In this document: positions 48,957 to 58,715 of the stretch, in pieces
Layout of the letters: every line of letters begins with the position of its first letter
How positions within the stretch are numbered: the stretch's first letter is position 1
Origin: Massospora cicadina
Taxonomy: Eukaryota; Entomophthoromycota; Entomophthoromycetes; Entomophthorales; Entomophthoraceae
Direction: 5' to 3'
Length of the DNA: 64,000 nt
Assembly: GCA_022478985.1 (NCBI GenBank)
Contig: JAKSZP010000174.1
Coordinates: forward strand, 1 to 64,000
Position numbers and translations under genes: made by a program
Notes under the pieces: model-generated
What the model was told of the DNA's origin: nothing
The model's input: the letters and a program-made list of their open reading frames with translations, nothing else
Databases searched by the model: none

Positions 48957-50860
48957 TAGATTTATTTGAGGTACGCCAACCAGGGGATGGACAGTATCAA
49001 ATCACAAAAATAAAATAAAATAACATGACCAAAACAATTACTGGGAAGACAAAACAAAAATAACAAACCAGGAAGGGAGCATAAACCCTAACCCACCATG
49101 GCTGAGGGTGAGGGGGTCAGGCAGTTTGTCTGCATAGGTTTTGCCATCACTGTCATGTTGGTTGGAGAGACAGACTAAAGCGTGGAGCCAGGGCATTGGG
49201 GCATCAGCGTAGTGTGGGTTGATGGCAGTGTAGTATGAGTTCTACACCTCCTCATCAAGATTAGCGCAGTAGACCGCTTTAACAAATTCTGCTACATGAA
49301 GTTCAGATCTAATGCATGCTTCAGGGAGTTGGGAAAAATTGGAGATACTTTGGTGGTGATTTTAACAGATGTATTAAAATGTGCTAGTTTATGGACATGC
49401 ATGACAGTGGCTTTGGCATTGTCAAATAGTTTTGAGATATTGCTGCAGGAAGATTTGGGGAAATTGGGGGAAGTAGAGTGTGGGAAGCTCTAGTTGGTAT
49501 TGAGCCACTGATTTGGCCACTGCTTTGCGTAGGTTTGGGCATTGAGGAGAGGCCACCGCAGCTAAGGCAAGCTGGTGGTCACTTGGGTAGGGAGCAGTAT
49601 TGGGTTTAGGAGTGAAACGTTTGGGAGGTGTGGTATCATCAGAATCAGAAGGGAAAAATTTGGCCTGACCATAATCAAACTGGCTCAGAGGTTGACCAGT
49701 TTGCTCACTCATGATAATGTTACCTGATTCATCAATCTCAGCCAATCAGTCCCATGGATTCTGGTTTATGAGAATAGTGGCATTAGAAGTTTAGTGGGTG
49801 GTAGTAGGTGAATGGGTTGCTTGGGAGCAAGTAGTGGTCCAAGCCTGACTCTGATTGGAAGGAGTGGAATTGGGTGGGTTAATGTGGGAGGTTGATTTGG
49901 TAGGAGCTGATTTCCCACTATAGCCCATCAAACGAGAATGTTGGTGGGAGGGGGCAGCAAAATGTCCCATTTGTAACCCACTGAATATGGCTCTGAAGCT
50001 GTATCAGAGGAAGTGGCTCAGGGGCAGGATTTTTGGAAAGGTTGAATCCAAAACAAAAGGGGACAAATTTGGTAACCATTATCCACCTGAGCCCAAAAAA
50101 AGTGCTCAGGTGCTGCTGCAATATGAGGATGGGGTATTTGGTAGGCTATGGCAGGGTGGTGTGGGATAATGGTGGCAGTTGTGCAAGGGGCAGCAAGGTG
50201 CTCTGCACCGGAGGGAACAGCAAAGATGAGGTTAGGCTGAGAGCTATATGTCATAAGCCCACCATCAGCTGATCATACAAAACTTGGGGTGGGAGGTGGG
50301 AAGGGAGGGACACAAAGGGCACCACCATTGTGGTGTCTGTAGGCAGGTGAGTTTGGGTAATAGGAATGGGAGTATTTTAAAAATAAGGGGAGTGGAAGCC
50401 ACTGCTGCAGTGGCCTCCTCTGTCTGGAATCCAATATTGAAATAGCCCTTAAAAGGGCGTAAATCAATAAAGCTAGCTGGCAAAAATGCAGTGGTGTTCA
50501 ATTCAATAATAGCTTTGTCAGCATATGAGAATAAATGCCCATAGTCAACTTGGAGGAAAAATTGGATTATGGATCAATGGAGGGCAAGAGGATGGGGGAG
50601 AGAAGGGTGGATGCATGCCAGGTGGAGTGCTAAATCCTGTGGGTGACAAAATGGCTGGATGAAGATAGCAGGCTAAATGACCCCATGTGAATGCGTTTGC
50701 CCACAGGGTGGAAAATGCCAGGTGGTGGAGCACCGCTACCCCACATTGGAGCAGCATGTGGCTGATCTGTGGACATATTGTAAAAGGACATGGCCAAATG
50801 GTGGTGGCAAATTAAACTTTTCTTAATTAAATTGCTTGAAAGTGAACTCAAGCGGAAAGC
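48957..50860 (-). mobile_element. Half-LINE copy 2 (ORF1-only), minus strand
   Basis: Flanked by a perfect 15-bp duplication AGTATTTGGTTCTCT (48942-48956 and 50861-50875). 1,904 bp. Minus-strand order: FIDLRPFKGYFNIGFQTEEA (50265-50501), FFWAQVDNGYQICPLLFW (near 50018-50110), then SQFDYGQAKFFPSDSDDTTP and YPSDHQLALAAVASPQCPN (49422-49745). This is the same protein as copy 1, more decayed. It ends with the LINE tail (plus strand CAACCAGGGGATGGACAGTA near 48978). No RT or endonuclease. Confidence 0.86.
49422..49745 (-). pseudogene. Half-LINE copy 2 ORF1 C-terminal part
   Basis: 107 residues open: MAEIDESGNIIMSEQTGQPL, then SQFDYGQAKFFPSDSDD and APYPSDHQLALAAVASPQ. Aligns with 46104-46499 of copy 1. 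The upstream zinc-knuckle region near 50050 has lost one Cys (CPLLFW versus CPSCFE). Confidence 0.65.
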
Positions 50861-50948
50861 AGTATTTGGTTCTCTCCTATGTGAGATATGAGTCAAATAA
50901 TTTTTTCTATATTCACCACACTTAAAGAAAACTTAAAATTAATAAGTA

Positions 50949-51233
50949 GGGGGTGGAAGGCGAGTCGGTAAGGGCGTACGGCTACCAACCTGAAGGTTGC
51001 AGGTTCAATTCCCGCCCTTTTCAGATCGATTGGGGTGCCAGCCAAAGGAAGCTATTGGTGGTTAGTAGGTCTAATAACACAAAAACCTTACCCATGATGT
51101 AACCAGAAAAATTTGAGTTTCAATCCAGAGGTGGAAAAACTTTCTTCGATGGAGTTGACCCTGTTCAGGTTTCATGTCAGTTTCTTTCTTTCAGTAATGC
51201 CTGTCCCCTGGTCAGCTTGCCTCAGTTAAATAA
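50949..51233 (+). mobile_element. tRNA-headed SINE with LINE-type tail
   Basis: 285 bp flanked by AAAATTAATAAGTA (50935-50948 and 51234-51247). The 5' part looks like a tRNA: an A-box-like GGCGAGTCGGTAAGGGC and a B box GGTTCAATTCC (about 51001-51011), giving internal RNA polymerase III promoter elements. The 3' end (CTGTCCCCTGGTCAGCTTGC near 51202, then CCTCAGTTAAATAAA) is the tail of the LINE at 27.8 kb and of the half-LINEs. Such tail sharing is how SINEs borrow a LINE's reverse transcriptase. Confidence 0.88.
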
Positions 51234-51247
51234 AAAATTAATAAGTA

Positions 51248-52780
51248 TAAATGATTTATGGATGCCGTTACTCAAGATGCAGCTTATCCACCAGAGACTG
51301 ATTGTAAAAATCTGCATATTGCCTTCAACCTTCCACGTTGTTCCAAGGTATATGCAAAAAAATTATCAGGACTCCATATCAAATGTGAACTAGTATAAAA
51401 CCTGATCTTTTCATCAGATTCAACTGTAATCCAAACTGTCCTGAGATAACAAATAAACTGAAGACTGTACAAACTTCTCAAGAATGACCAGACTTGATGG
51501 AAAGAGCTTTTTACCTCAAAATTGATATTTTTATTCCATTCTTAAAGATGGTCATTTTGGGAGATGCCTTGCCCTCATTCACGTTGTTAATAACATAAAT
51601 GGGGTCTTCCACATTCCTACATCTTGATGCTAAAAAGTGATAACAAAATTACAGGAAGAGAAATAATTGATAAGGTAGTCTAGTCTGAGATACCTGATGA
51701 GACTGCCAAACCAAATCTTTATAGCATTGTAAACCAGCACATAATTTATAGACCATGTAGAAATCTTAACTGTAACTGTGTTTGTATAGAACATGGAAAA
51801 TACACTAAGGAGTTCACAAAGAAATTCAACCCTAAGAGACAAAAGAAAGTTGATGGCAACCCTCTTTACAGACAAAGAGGGGTACTTCTTTCATAAAGTG
51901 ATGGAGTCAGGATTGATAATCAATAGTTAGTTCTAAACATCATTTTTTTCTCAAAGAGTTTAATGCTCACATCAATGTGGAGATTGGTGCCACTGTAAAA
52001 GTGAACATATATTTTAAAGTATGTATACATAGGTCATGTTTGCTCAAAGATGCTAATCACCTCCAAAAACAATGAGCATGCTGAAATTACTTGGAACATT
52101 GATGGTAGAATGGTGACAGCTCCAGAAGTGGCTTGGAGACTTCTTGGATTTAAATTGAACTCTCAAAGCCACCACATTTAGAGAATAGCATAAATTCACC
52201 TCATCAACAGAATGTTACATTTCTGGAAGGGTAAGACTTCCAGGCATTAGAGAATGCTTTTTCAAAAGATACAACTTTGACTGCATACTTCAAGCTGTGT
52301 CAGAAAGACCCTGGTGCAAGAGAGCTCCTCTTCACAGATGTTGGAGAATCCTATCAATACAATAATAGAAAAATCTAAAAATGAGTGCATTGATTGAATG
52401 CAATTTCTCAGACATACAGTGTCATCCTTTGGATTATGTCTGATATTTCCTGACTTCTCCTTCTAAATGTTCAAAGGCCAACATCATTTGAATACCTATA
52501 AACTTAGAATAGCAGCACATGTGGAACATTTGAATATACATCAAGAGCCAGAATTGCTTGAAAACAATGAGGATTGGTCAAGATGTCTTGAGGAAGCTTA
52601 AGATATCAGTCACTAAAATCTCTGAGGGATCTTTTTGCCATCATTCTGGTGTTCTACAATCCTCAAAATCCTACATCTCTTGAATTATATGATCAGCATA
52701 TGGAAGTCTTAAGTGAAGATTTGGAAAGGGATCACTCAGCTGATGTTTCCAAGGATAGATACCTTGCAGAAATCAATAAT
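51248..52780 (+). pseudogene. Plus Helitron Rep domain remnant, HUH motif damaged
   Basis: Colinear with 37.4-41.6 kb on the minus strand. Near 51603-51650 a plus frame reads GLPHSYILMLKSDNKI, where the minus copy has LTHAHILMLKSDDKI. The second His of the HUH pair is Tyr here, so nickase activity would be lost. Many stops follow. Confidence 0.75.
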
Positions 52781-52859
52781 ATCCTATGACTTCACATAAC
52801 AAAGTATTATGATTTTGGATTTCCTGATCCAGTCTTCAGCATTGATCAAGATCAAAGTT

Positions 52860-54250
52860 ATGTTCAGGAGGAATAGAAGAGACTTGGAAAAGAATATGAT
52901 GTCAAATATAATCAAGAGCAAATATATGTTGTTGATAGCATTCTGAAAGCCTGTAAAGGAAGAGGAAATAAAAAACTCCTTTCTATTAATGGTCTTGGTG
53001 GAACTGGCAAAACTCATGTCTACACTTTGATGCATATTTTAAGATGAGACAGAATGATCATAATTCCATTGGCTTCAACTGGAATCATAGCACATTGCTG
53101 AAAGGTAGAAGGATGTCTCACTCAAGGTTTAAGCCACTGATATCACTTAAAGAAACATCAACATCACTCCTGACCAAAGGCCAAAAAGCATAATTTGAGT
53201 TGGAGGCTCCAGCCTGATTATCTGGGATGAAGTAGCGATGGCACAAAGATGCACTCAGAAGTTCTTGATCTGCTTCTTTGGGATATGATGAAAAGTAAAC
53301 TTCCATTTGGAGGTAAAATAAATTTGTTGGGAAGAGACTTCAGGTAATATTTACCTGTTGTTCCAAGAGGACAAGCAGCAATTGTCAGAGAATCTCTCAA
53401 GTGATGCAACTTCTACTCATTTAAGAATTTAAGCTCACCCAAAGTATGAGAACAGATAGCAATGAGAAAGTGTTTGCTGAATGGCTACTGAAATATGGAG
53501 AAGCCCATCTGCCACATGAAGAAGCTATTGGTAATAGCTTCCAGATTCCTGAGCCTTGTGTCACTAAGAAAGATCTGGTAGAGCTAATTTTTTAAAACAA
53601 TTTTGACCCCTCATCCTGTGAGTCATTCAAAAATGTGATCCTGATACTGAGAAATGCATTACCTGAGATGAATGATAAGATAGTTAATAAAATCTGTGGA
53701 AAAGCTAAAATTTACAGCAGCATCAATAACATCAAGTGTAATGATTCAGAGGAATAAAATAATTATCTAATAGAGTTCAACAATTTACAGACTACTTCAG
53801 GAATGCCTCCACATATACTAAGACTGAAGGTAGGATCAATGGTCATGCTGCAGCATAACTTAAACATAATAAAAGGATTATGCAGTGGAACAACCTGATA
53901 TCCAAAATATGGGTGAGCATGTTCTTGATGCCAAAATCCTTACTGGATATGCCAGCAAATTTGTGTTCATTTCTCAGATTAATCTATCTCCAAGCCAAGC
54001 TGAGCTTCCATTCCAGCTGAGAAGGTGACAATTTCCTATTAGGCTGTTCATCATGGCAATCAACAAGTCCCAAGGTCAGACCTTTGACAAAATCAGACTT
54101 TATTTACCAGCTTCAGCTTTTGGACATAGTCAAATTTATGTCGCCTTTTCTCAAGTCAGGCACATTAAAAATGAGAATTTTTGTGGCAGATTCCATGAAT
54201 CAAGGATGGATTGGCTCCCAAGTCTGGACTCAAAATGTGGTATATCGTGA
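52860..54250 (+). pseudogene. Plus Helitron Pif1-like helicase remnant
   Basis: Walker A region reads SINGLGGTGKTHVYTLMH (about 52982-53035). A Walker-B-like IIWDEVAMAQR lies near 53217-53250. The C-terminal helicase motif MAINKSQGQTFDKIRLYLPA with FGHSQIYVAFSQVRH is at 54053-54180. This is the SF1 helicase that unwinds the donor strand in rolling-circle transposition. Stops break it into pieces, but the last 65 residues are open. Confidence 0.83.
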
Positions 54251-54795
54251 AGTCCTATAGGTGATTCTTTGATGTGTGCAGTTAAATTTTTCTTTACAGG
54301 GTTACATGGATAGTTTGTTAAAGTCTCTTTTGTCTTATTTTATTTATGCAGAACTAATTCCTTGCTGCAACCAAAGGGTAAAAAAAGAGGGCATGAGCAG
54401 AGCAGGCTAACCAAAAAAAACTCTACCATTTGAGAAAAGTCAGATGTTCCTGAGATGTTGCTGATGGGAAATCTTGTCAGGCACAAGGCTAGTGTATAAT
54501 AAATATTTTTTTGGAAAAATGCGTTATAGCAAATTCATATTATGTGGGGTCTTGCAGAGCAGAGTATGACGGTAGTTAAAGAGATGTCACGCTTATAATA
54601 TTTTAACCCTAAACTTGGCATAACTTTAACGTAACATCAATCTTGAATTGGTACAAATTAACAGCTCGTTTACTTAGCCATTCACCATCTTGTGGTTGAC
54701 ATTTGGCTGCAAACCGGCCCTCGCTACTTCTAATCACGTTTAGCATGTCGCGCTTTACACTTCAACAGAGTTTACAACCCTTGGATGGGAAAGGC
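54251..54795. other. Intergenic stretch between Helitron and channel gene
   Basis: AT-rich, no gene seen. It may contain the true 3' end of the Helitron and, from the other side, the 3' untranslated region of the channel gene. No clear polyadenylation signal was singled out. Confidence 0.4.
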
Positions 54796-57700
54796 TTAAG
54801 GGCACCTGTGAGCAACCACATAAACCTTATCGAGGTCCAATAACGACATCTCGGGTTTGGGGTTGGTGATGACGTAGGACAATTGGCGGCCTTTGAAGCT
54901 CCGCGTGCGGTAGACGCCCAAAGGCACAGCCGACTTCTCGTGGAGCAGCCAGGTGAAGAGGTCGACGTAGGGGCGGCTGTGAAAGGTGGAGGGGACATCC
55001 AACGTGAAGACGTGCGAGAGAGAGGCAAGGATGAGCCCTGAAAGGTGGGCCGAAAGGTGGGCGCATAGCCGCCCACCCGCCGCGACAGATCGAGGGAAGC
55101 GTCAAACACCAGGCGGTCAACCACCACCAGAAAATCTTCATTGTAATAGGCTTGGCAGACGAGAGGTTCCAGCATACACGGCGCCAACACATGCCCCGAC
55201 ATGAAAGCGGGGCGGAGGAGGGCCTGCGCATACTTTTCGGAGGAGGAGATAACTTCACCGGCCCCCACAAGCTTCATGTTTTCACGGTAAATAAATTCCA
55301 CCACGACAAAGAAGTTGGGGTCCAGAGCCATCGATCCCATGTTGAGAACGGTGAGAAGCGAATTCGCGTCTACGGTTCGCTCGCCACCACGCGTAGAGGC
55401 AGCGTCGTGGCAAAGAACCACCGCCTTGGCCGCGCGCGAGACCCCCGCCGAGAATAACGCCTTGCGGGAGAGGGGCGAGCCGCGCAAAAAGTGCACGTCA
55501 CCAAGCTGCTCCAAAACATTACGTTGGCCGCGGCTGGGCTCCGCCACGGTCAGGATAACGATGGGGGGCTTGTTGCTGAGGTGGGGAGCTCGGAACGAAC
55601 CGACAAAATACTCCATAGCGCGAGGGAAGGACGGCGAACCATCACAGATGACCACGTGGCCCGAGATGTCGTTGAGCTCCGACACGGCGGAAAAATAGGA
55701 ATTTTCCTTAACCATCTCAGAAATAACTTTGCTAATGTTTCGCTCCTGCAAAGACAGACCGGGTTCAACCGGGAGGGGCTCCTTTTCAGGTAAAGTGATA
55801 ACGTTTGCGTCGTAAGGTACAGCCTCAGGCTCGCGGTTCTCGTCAGAGCTGTTGCCGTCCAATTGCAATACCAGGGGCCGCTTAGGGATCTCAACGGGAT
55901 CGAACGCCCCCAAACCGTTTGCGGAAAAGCTTGGGATGGATGGCGATGGAAGCGGAGGGTCCAAGGATGGTGGATCCTCATTCTGGTAGCTGGGCGCCTC
56001 TTCAAAAATGTACGTAAACTCCTTCAAACCGCTTCCATCCTCTCCCAGGCGCGAAATGAGGCCGGCGTCGTATGCAGAACAGGATATGATGAAACCAACT
56101 TCACCCCCTTAATGACGTAGTTGGAGGGGTTAAGCACAACCTTACGCCTGCTCGTGTGCGGGGTGTCAGCCAGGTTCATGGCAAACAAGGTCGCCCCAAA
56201 ATGTCTGTAAACCGTTTCGGCCACGGCGATGAAGGTCAGGCCGACAAAGCAGGGCGGCATGGTGACGGAGTAGATCTCGTGAGTGGCGCCATGGACATAC
56301 TCCTCTACCCACTCCAGCTTTGAGTTGCGCTGAATGCCGAGCGAAAGCTCCTTGCAAGTTGTGCTAGTTATAGAGGTTGCCAGCAGGTAGATGAGGGTGG
56401 AAAACCCTGGGTTGAGCAAGTTTTGTGCCAGCATCCCAAGCCGAAGCTCCTGGATGCAAACGAGCTGGTGGGCAAGGCAATCGAAATGGGGTTTGTTTTC
56501 TGGGAGGTTTACCTGGGCGAAGAGGCGCAAGCCTTTATTAAACCGTTTGATGGCCTATAGATTAAGCCTCAAGCTAGATATGCCTTACCAAAGCTAGCAT
56601 CACGGCTGTCGCATCAGCTTCCCGATCATCATCCGAAGTGTACTTGTCGGTAAGAACGAAGCACGCCTTCGCTTTTCCGGCTCGAACCTTCCGGAGGCTC
56701 TTGTACGACGTCGGGAGCCTGTGAATTAGTCCGGGATGTTTAGCTCGCCTACCCCTTGACGTACTGCACTCGGCTGGAATAAACGGGATCATTCAACATG
56801 CTGACCAGATCATCGGAAGGCTCGACCGAATTGAGCACCACAACCTTGGTATTCATGGTTTGAAGCCCATGATCCTCACAAAAGAACTCGCGCAGGAACT
56901 CGCATAGCGAACGGTTGCTAAAGCTTCCACAGACGATCACGTGCTGCTGGTTCTTCTCCAGCTCAAACGAGTTGTCGAAAGTCGAACGCTTGCTGATAAG
57001 CGCCAGGAGCTCGCCGATCTTCTCGGGAAGAAACAGAGCCCCCGAGACCATGATGAAGAGGATGACGAAGCGGTTGAAGGTGCTATCGGGAACCAGGTTC
57101 GAATTGAAGCCCGAGGTGCTGCTGACTAAGCTTCGTATCAGTAAACAGTCGCAACTTGCCCAAAACTCGTCGTAAAGAAGAAGGCATCGAAGAACGTGAT
57201 GGGCTTCTTGGCCCCATTGGTCTCATAAAATTTATACGTCACGATGTGGATCCAGGCGCTGACGAAGATGATGGTGAACAGGATCGTGGAGCCTAAAACG
57301 TTCAGCCAAGGCGCGTAACCTTACACAGGTACAAAGTCTTTTTCGCAAGCATGGAAAAGTCGAAAAGGGAATTTCGGACCGGCAATAAGATTTTACAGAA
57401 CGACATATGGAGGCGCATAAACCGGAAAGGATAAACGTAAACCTAACAGCGTAAAAGGTGCGTAAAAATACTTCGTCTGAACCGATTCGAGCTCATCGGG
57501 TTGAGGCTTACCATAAACCCGGCTGCCATGTAAGTGTGAGACAAATCGATATCCGAGGAGATATGATCGATAATGGGAACAATGATGGGAGGAACCGTGG
57601 AAGCCCAGTTGACCAAGTTAAACGGGGAGACAAGATAGTCAAACATGTCGGGGGCGATATAGACTCTGGGAAGCGATTGTAGGAGCAGAAGGAAGGCGAG

Positions 57701-58097
57701 ACTCCACTCCAGCAAGAATAGCTTAGGGGGCAAAGGTTGGACTTTGGTGTCGACTCTAACATAGTGGGTATTCTTAAGATTAAATAGAAACGTTAAACCA
57801 AACCCAAATATAAACGCACACGAGAAGAAAGTTGAGAACAGTATCCAGTAAGTCCCAAATCCTTCCCAGGCGCGAAGTATCGAAGTAAAAGGCCAACTGT
57901 TGTCGAAATGTGGGCTTCTGGTCCTTATCGAAGGCCTTCGGAGAACAAGCCGCCGAGATTAGTTGCGTAGAATCGATAGGTTCAGCGGTTGGAGCCTGAA
58001 AGGAGAAATCTTCCAAAGACAGGGAAATGGGGCGCCTGTACGTGAGTTGTTCATGCCTTGCCCCAAGGGGTGGGTTTCCTAGTTGAGATTTGGACAT
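54796..58097 (-). CDS. Slo/BK-type potassium-channel-like protein, seven exons
   Basis: Predicted membrane channel subunit of about 1,000 residues, close to the family's usual size. Order: N-terminal region; S1-like segment VLNFLLVCVYIWVWF; a second TM in LFLLEWSLAFLLLLQSLP; WASTVPPIIVPII; S4-like YMAAGFM..YPFRFMRLH; S5 LGSTILFTIIFVSAWIHI; pore FFFTTISSTSGFNSN; S6 FVILFIMVSGALFLP; RCK1 (QQHVIVCGSFSNRSLCEFLR; KAKACFVLTDKYTSDD); BK-type block (WVEEYVHGATHEIYSVTMPP); RCK2 (HVVICDGSPSFPRAMEYF). Likely exons: 58097-57792 (or to 57804), 57772-57512, 57442-57397, 57319-57167, 57125-56753, 56718-56589, 56554-54796. Two one-step frame breaks lie in the last exon (near 56095 and 55030). Family members open with calcium and voltage; the filter here is unusual (see findings). 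Confidence 0.85.
56555..56588 (-). other. 34-nt intron in RCK1
   Basis: Minus-strand GTAAGGCATA...CTTAATCTATAG. Joins ATAVMLAL to AIKRFNKGLRLFAQVN in phase 0. Same length and acceptor style as the previous intron. Confidence 0.8.
56719..56752 (-). other. 34-nt intron in RCK1
   Basis: Minus-strand GTAGGCGAGC...TTCACAG with a branch-like GACTAAT 8-12 bases from the acceptor. Joins VQYVKG to LPTSYKSLRKVRAGKAKAC in frame. Confidence 0.8.
57126..57166 (-). other. 41-nt intron just before the selectivity filter
   Basis: Minus-strand GTTTTGGGC...GAAGCTTAG. Splicing here (phase 1) joins FFFTT to ISSTSGFNSN and keeps the frame into S6. Without it the frame ends at a TGA. It contains a branch-like ACTGAT. 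Confidence 0.7.
57320..57396 (-). other. 77-nt intron between S4 and S5
   Basis: Minus-strand donor GTAAAATC, acceptor GTGTAAG. Joins RLHMSF(C) to YAPWLNVLGSTILFTI. A shorter alternative (32 nt, acceptor GTTTTAG) is possible but drops the APWLNVL segment. Confidence 0.65.
57443..57511 (-). other. 69-nt intron in S4
   Basis: Minus-strand GTAAGCCTC...GCTGTTAG. Splits the S4-like segment between AAGFM and VYVYPFRFMRLH. Confidence 0.78.
57773..57803 (-). other. Very short first intron, 31 nt (or 19 nt)
   Basis: Acceptor CTTAAG at 57773. Two in-frame donors exist: GTTTGG (31 nt, start 57803) or GTTTCT (19 nt, start 57791). The 31-nt form fits the other introns better and has a TTTAAT branch-like string. 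Joins the first transmembrane segment to NTHYVRVDTK. Confidence 0.6.
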
Positions 58098-58715
58098 TGA
58101 ATGAATAGCTAGCGATGGGTGGCGAGATTCGAGTTTGAAATTAGCGGCATACTCTCCTCATCATAACTGGATTCCATTATAGACTAGTTGAGTTAAATAA
58201 ATTATTCAGCGTTTAAGAAACTTAAAGTTTATATACCAGCGCGTTATAAAATTCCCGCTAAGCCGTATGCGTGGCGGTTGTTCCCCTCACCCTCTCCTAA
58301 CAAAGTAAGCCTCAATGGACCCTCAATTTTGGGCTGGTAACTCGGCAAGTCTCGAAATACCCCTGAAAGATCCATCTAGCTTGTAGGTGAAGCGGATTCA
58401 GAATTTTAGATGAAACTTAAACTGTATTGAAAGGACATTTCCTATACAACCCAACTCGCCCAAGTATTCAAGTTTATAAGCTCTCAGATTATTAATCCAA
58501 AGAAATTTCAATATAGATACAGATGCTCACTTAAGTTTCCATAAATTGAAGGTAGAGCCATATAATATTAAACTACCTACAATTATCCTCGTTTCAAATT
58601 TTGAGCTTATGAGTTGAGTTTTCCTTAGGTTTTAGTGGTATTAGCACCTTTTGAATTTCTGCAAAGATCGTTAGGAGCACACGATTCTATTTAAATGCTT
58701 CTCAGTTGATAATCT
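58098..58715. promoter_or_regulatory. Upstream region of the channel gene
   Basis: No coding sequence. AT-rich with an AAACTTAAAGTTTATATACC stretch near 58225-58245 on the plus strand, a possible TATA-like context at a rather long distance. Nothing else decisive. Confidence 0.3.

Larger units (their letters stand above)
47159..54250 (+). mobile_element. Plus-strand Helitron with nested insertions
   Basis: Starts TCTACTTAAT at 47159, preceded by A. It reads an N-terminal repeat and Cys-rich region, helitron-like N domain, Rep, and a Pif1-like helicase ending near 54250. Three later insertions interrupt it: solo LTR 47555-48131, half-LINE 48957-50860 (minus) and SINE 50949-51233. The Helitron sequence is continuous across each when the insertion and one duplication are removed, as shown by the minus copy at 37-44 kb. 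I could not place the 3' CTRR end and hairpin with confidence. Confidence 0.82.

Noticed and set aside
50949..51022. Functional tRNA gene
   Set aside because: A and B boxes are present, but the stretch is the head of a 285-bp element with flanking duplications and a LINE tail, so it is a SINE; the acceptor stem does not pair well.
54762..55060. C-terminal 90 residues of the long minus-strand frame as the real channel end
   Set aside because: They are Ser/Pro/Thr-rich and unlike Slo proteins. The overlapping frame ending at 54796 gives the expected RCK2 end (FTLDVPSTFHSRPYVDLFTW).
57126..57155. 30-nt intron GTTGCG...CTTAG
   Set aside because: It would join FGQ to a wrong frame. The 41-nt version keeps the frame and gives a better pore alignment.
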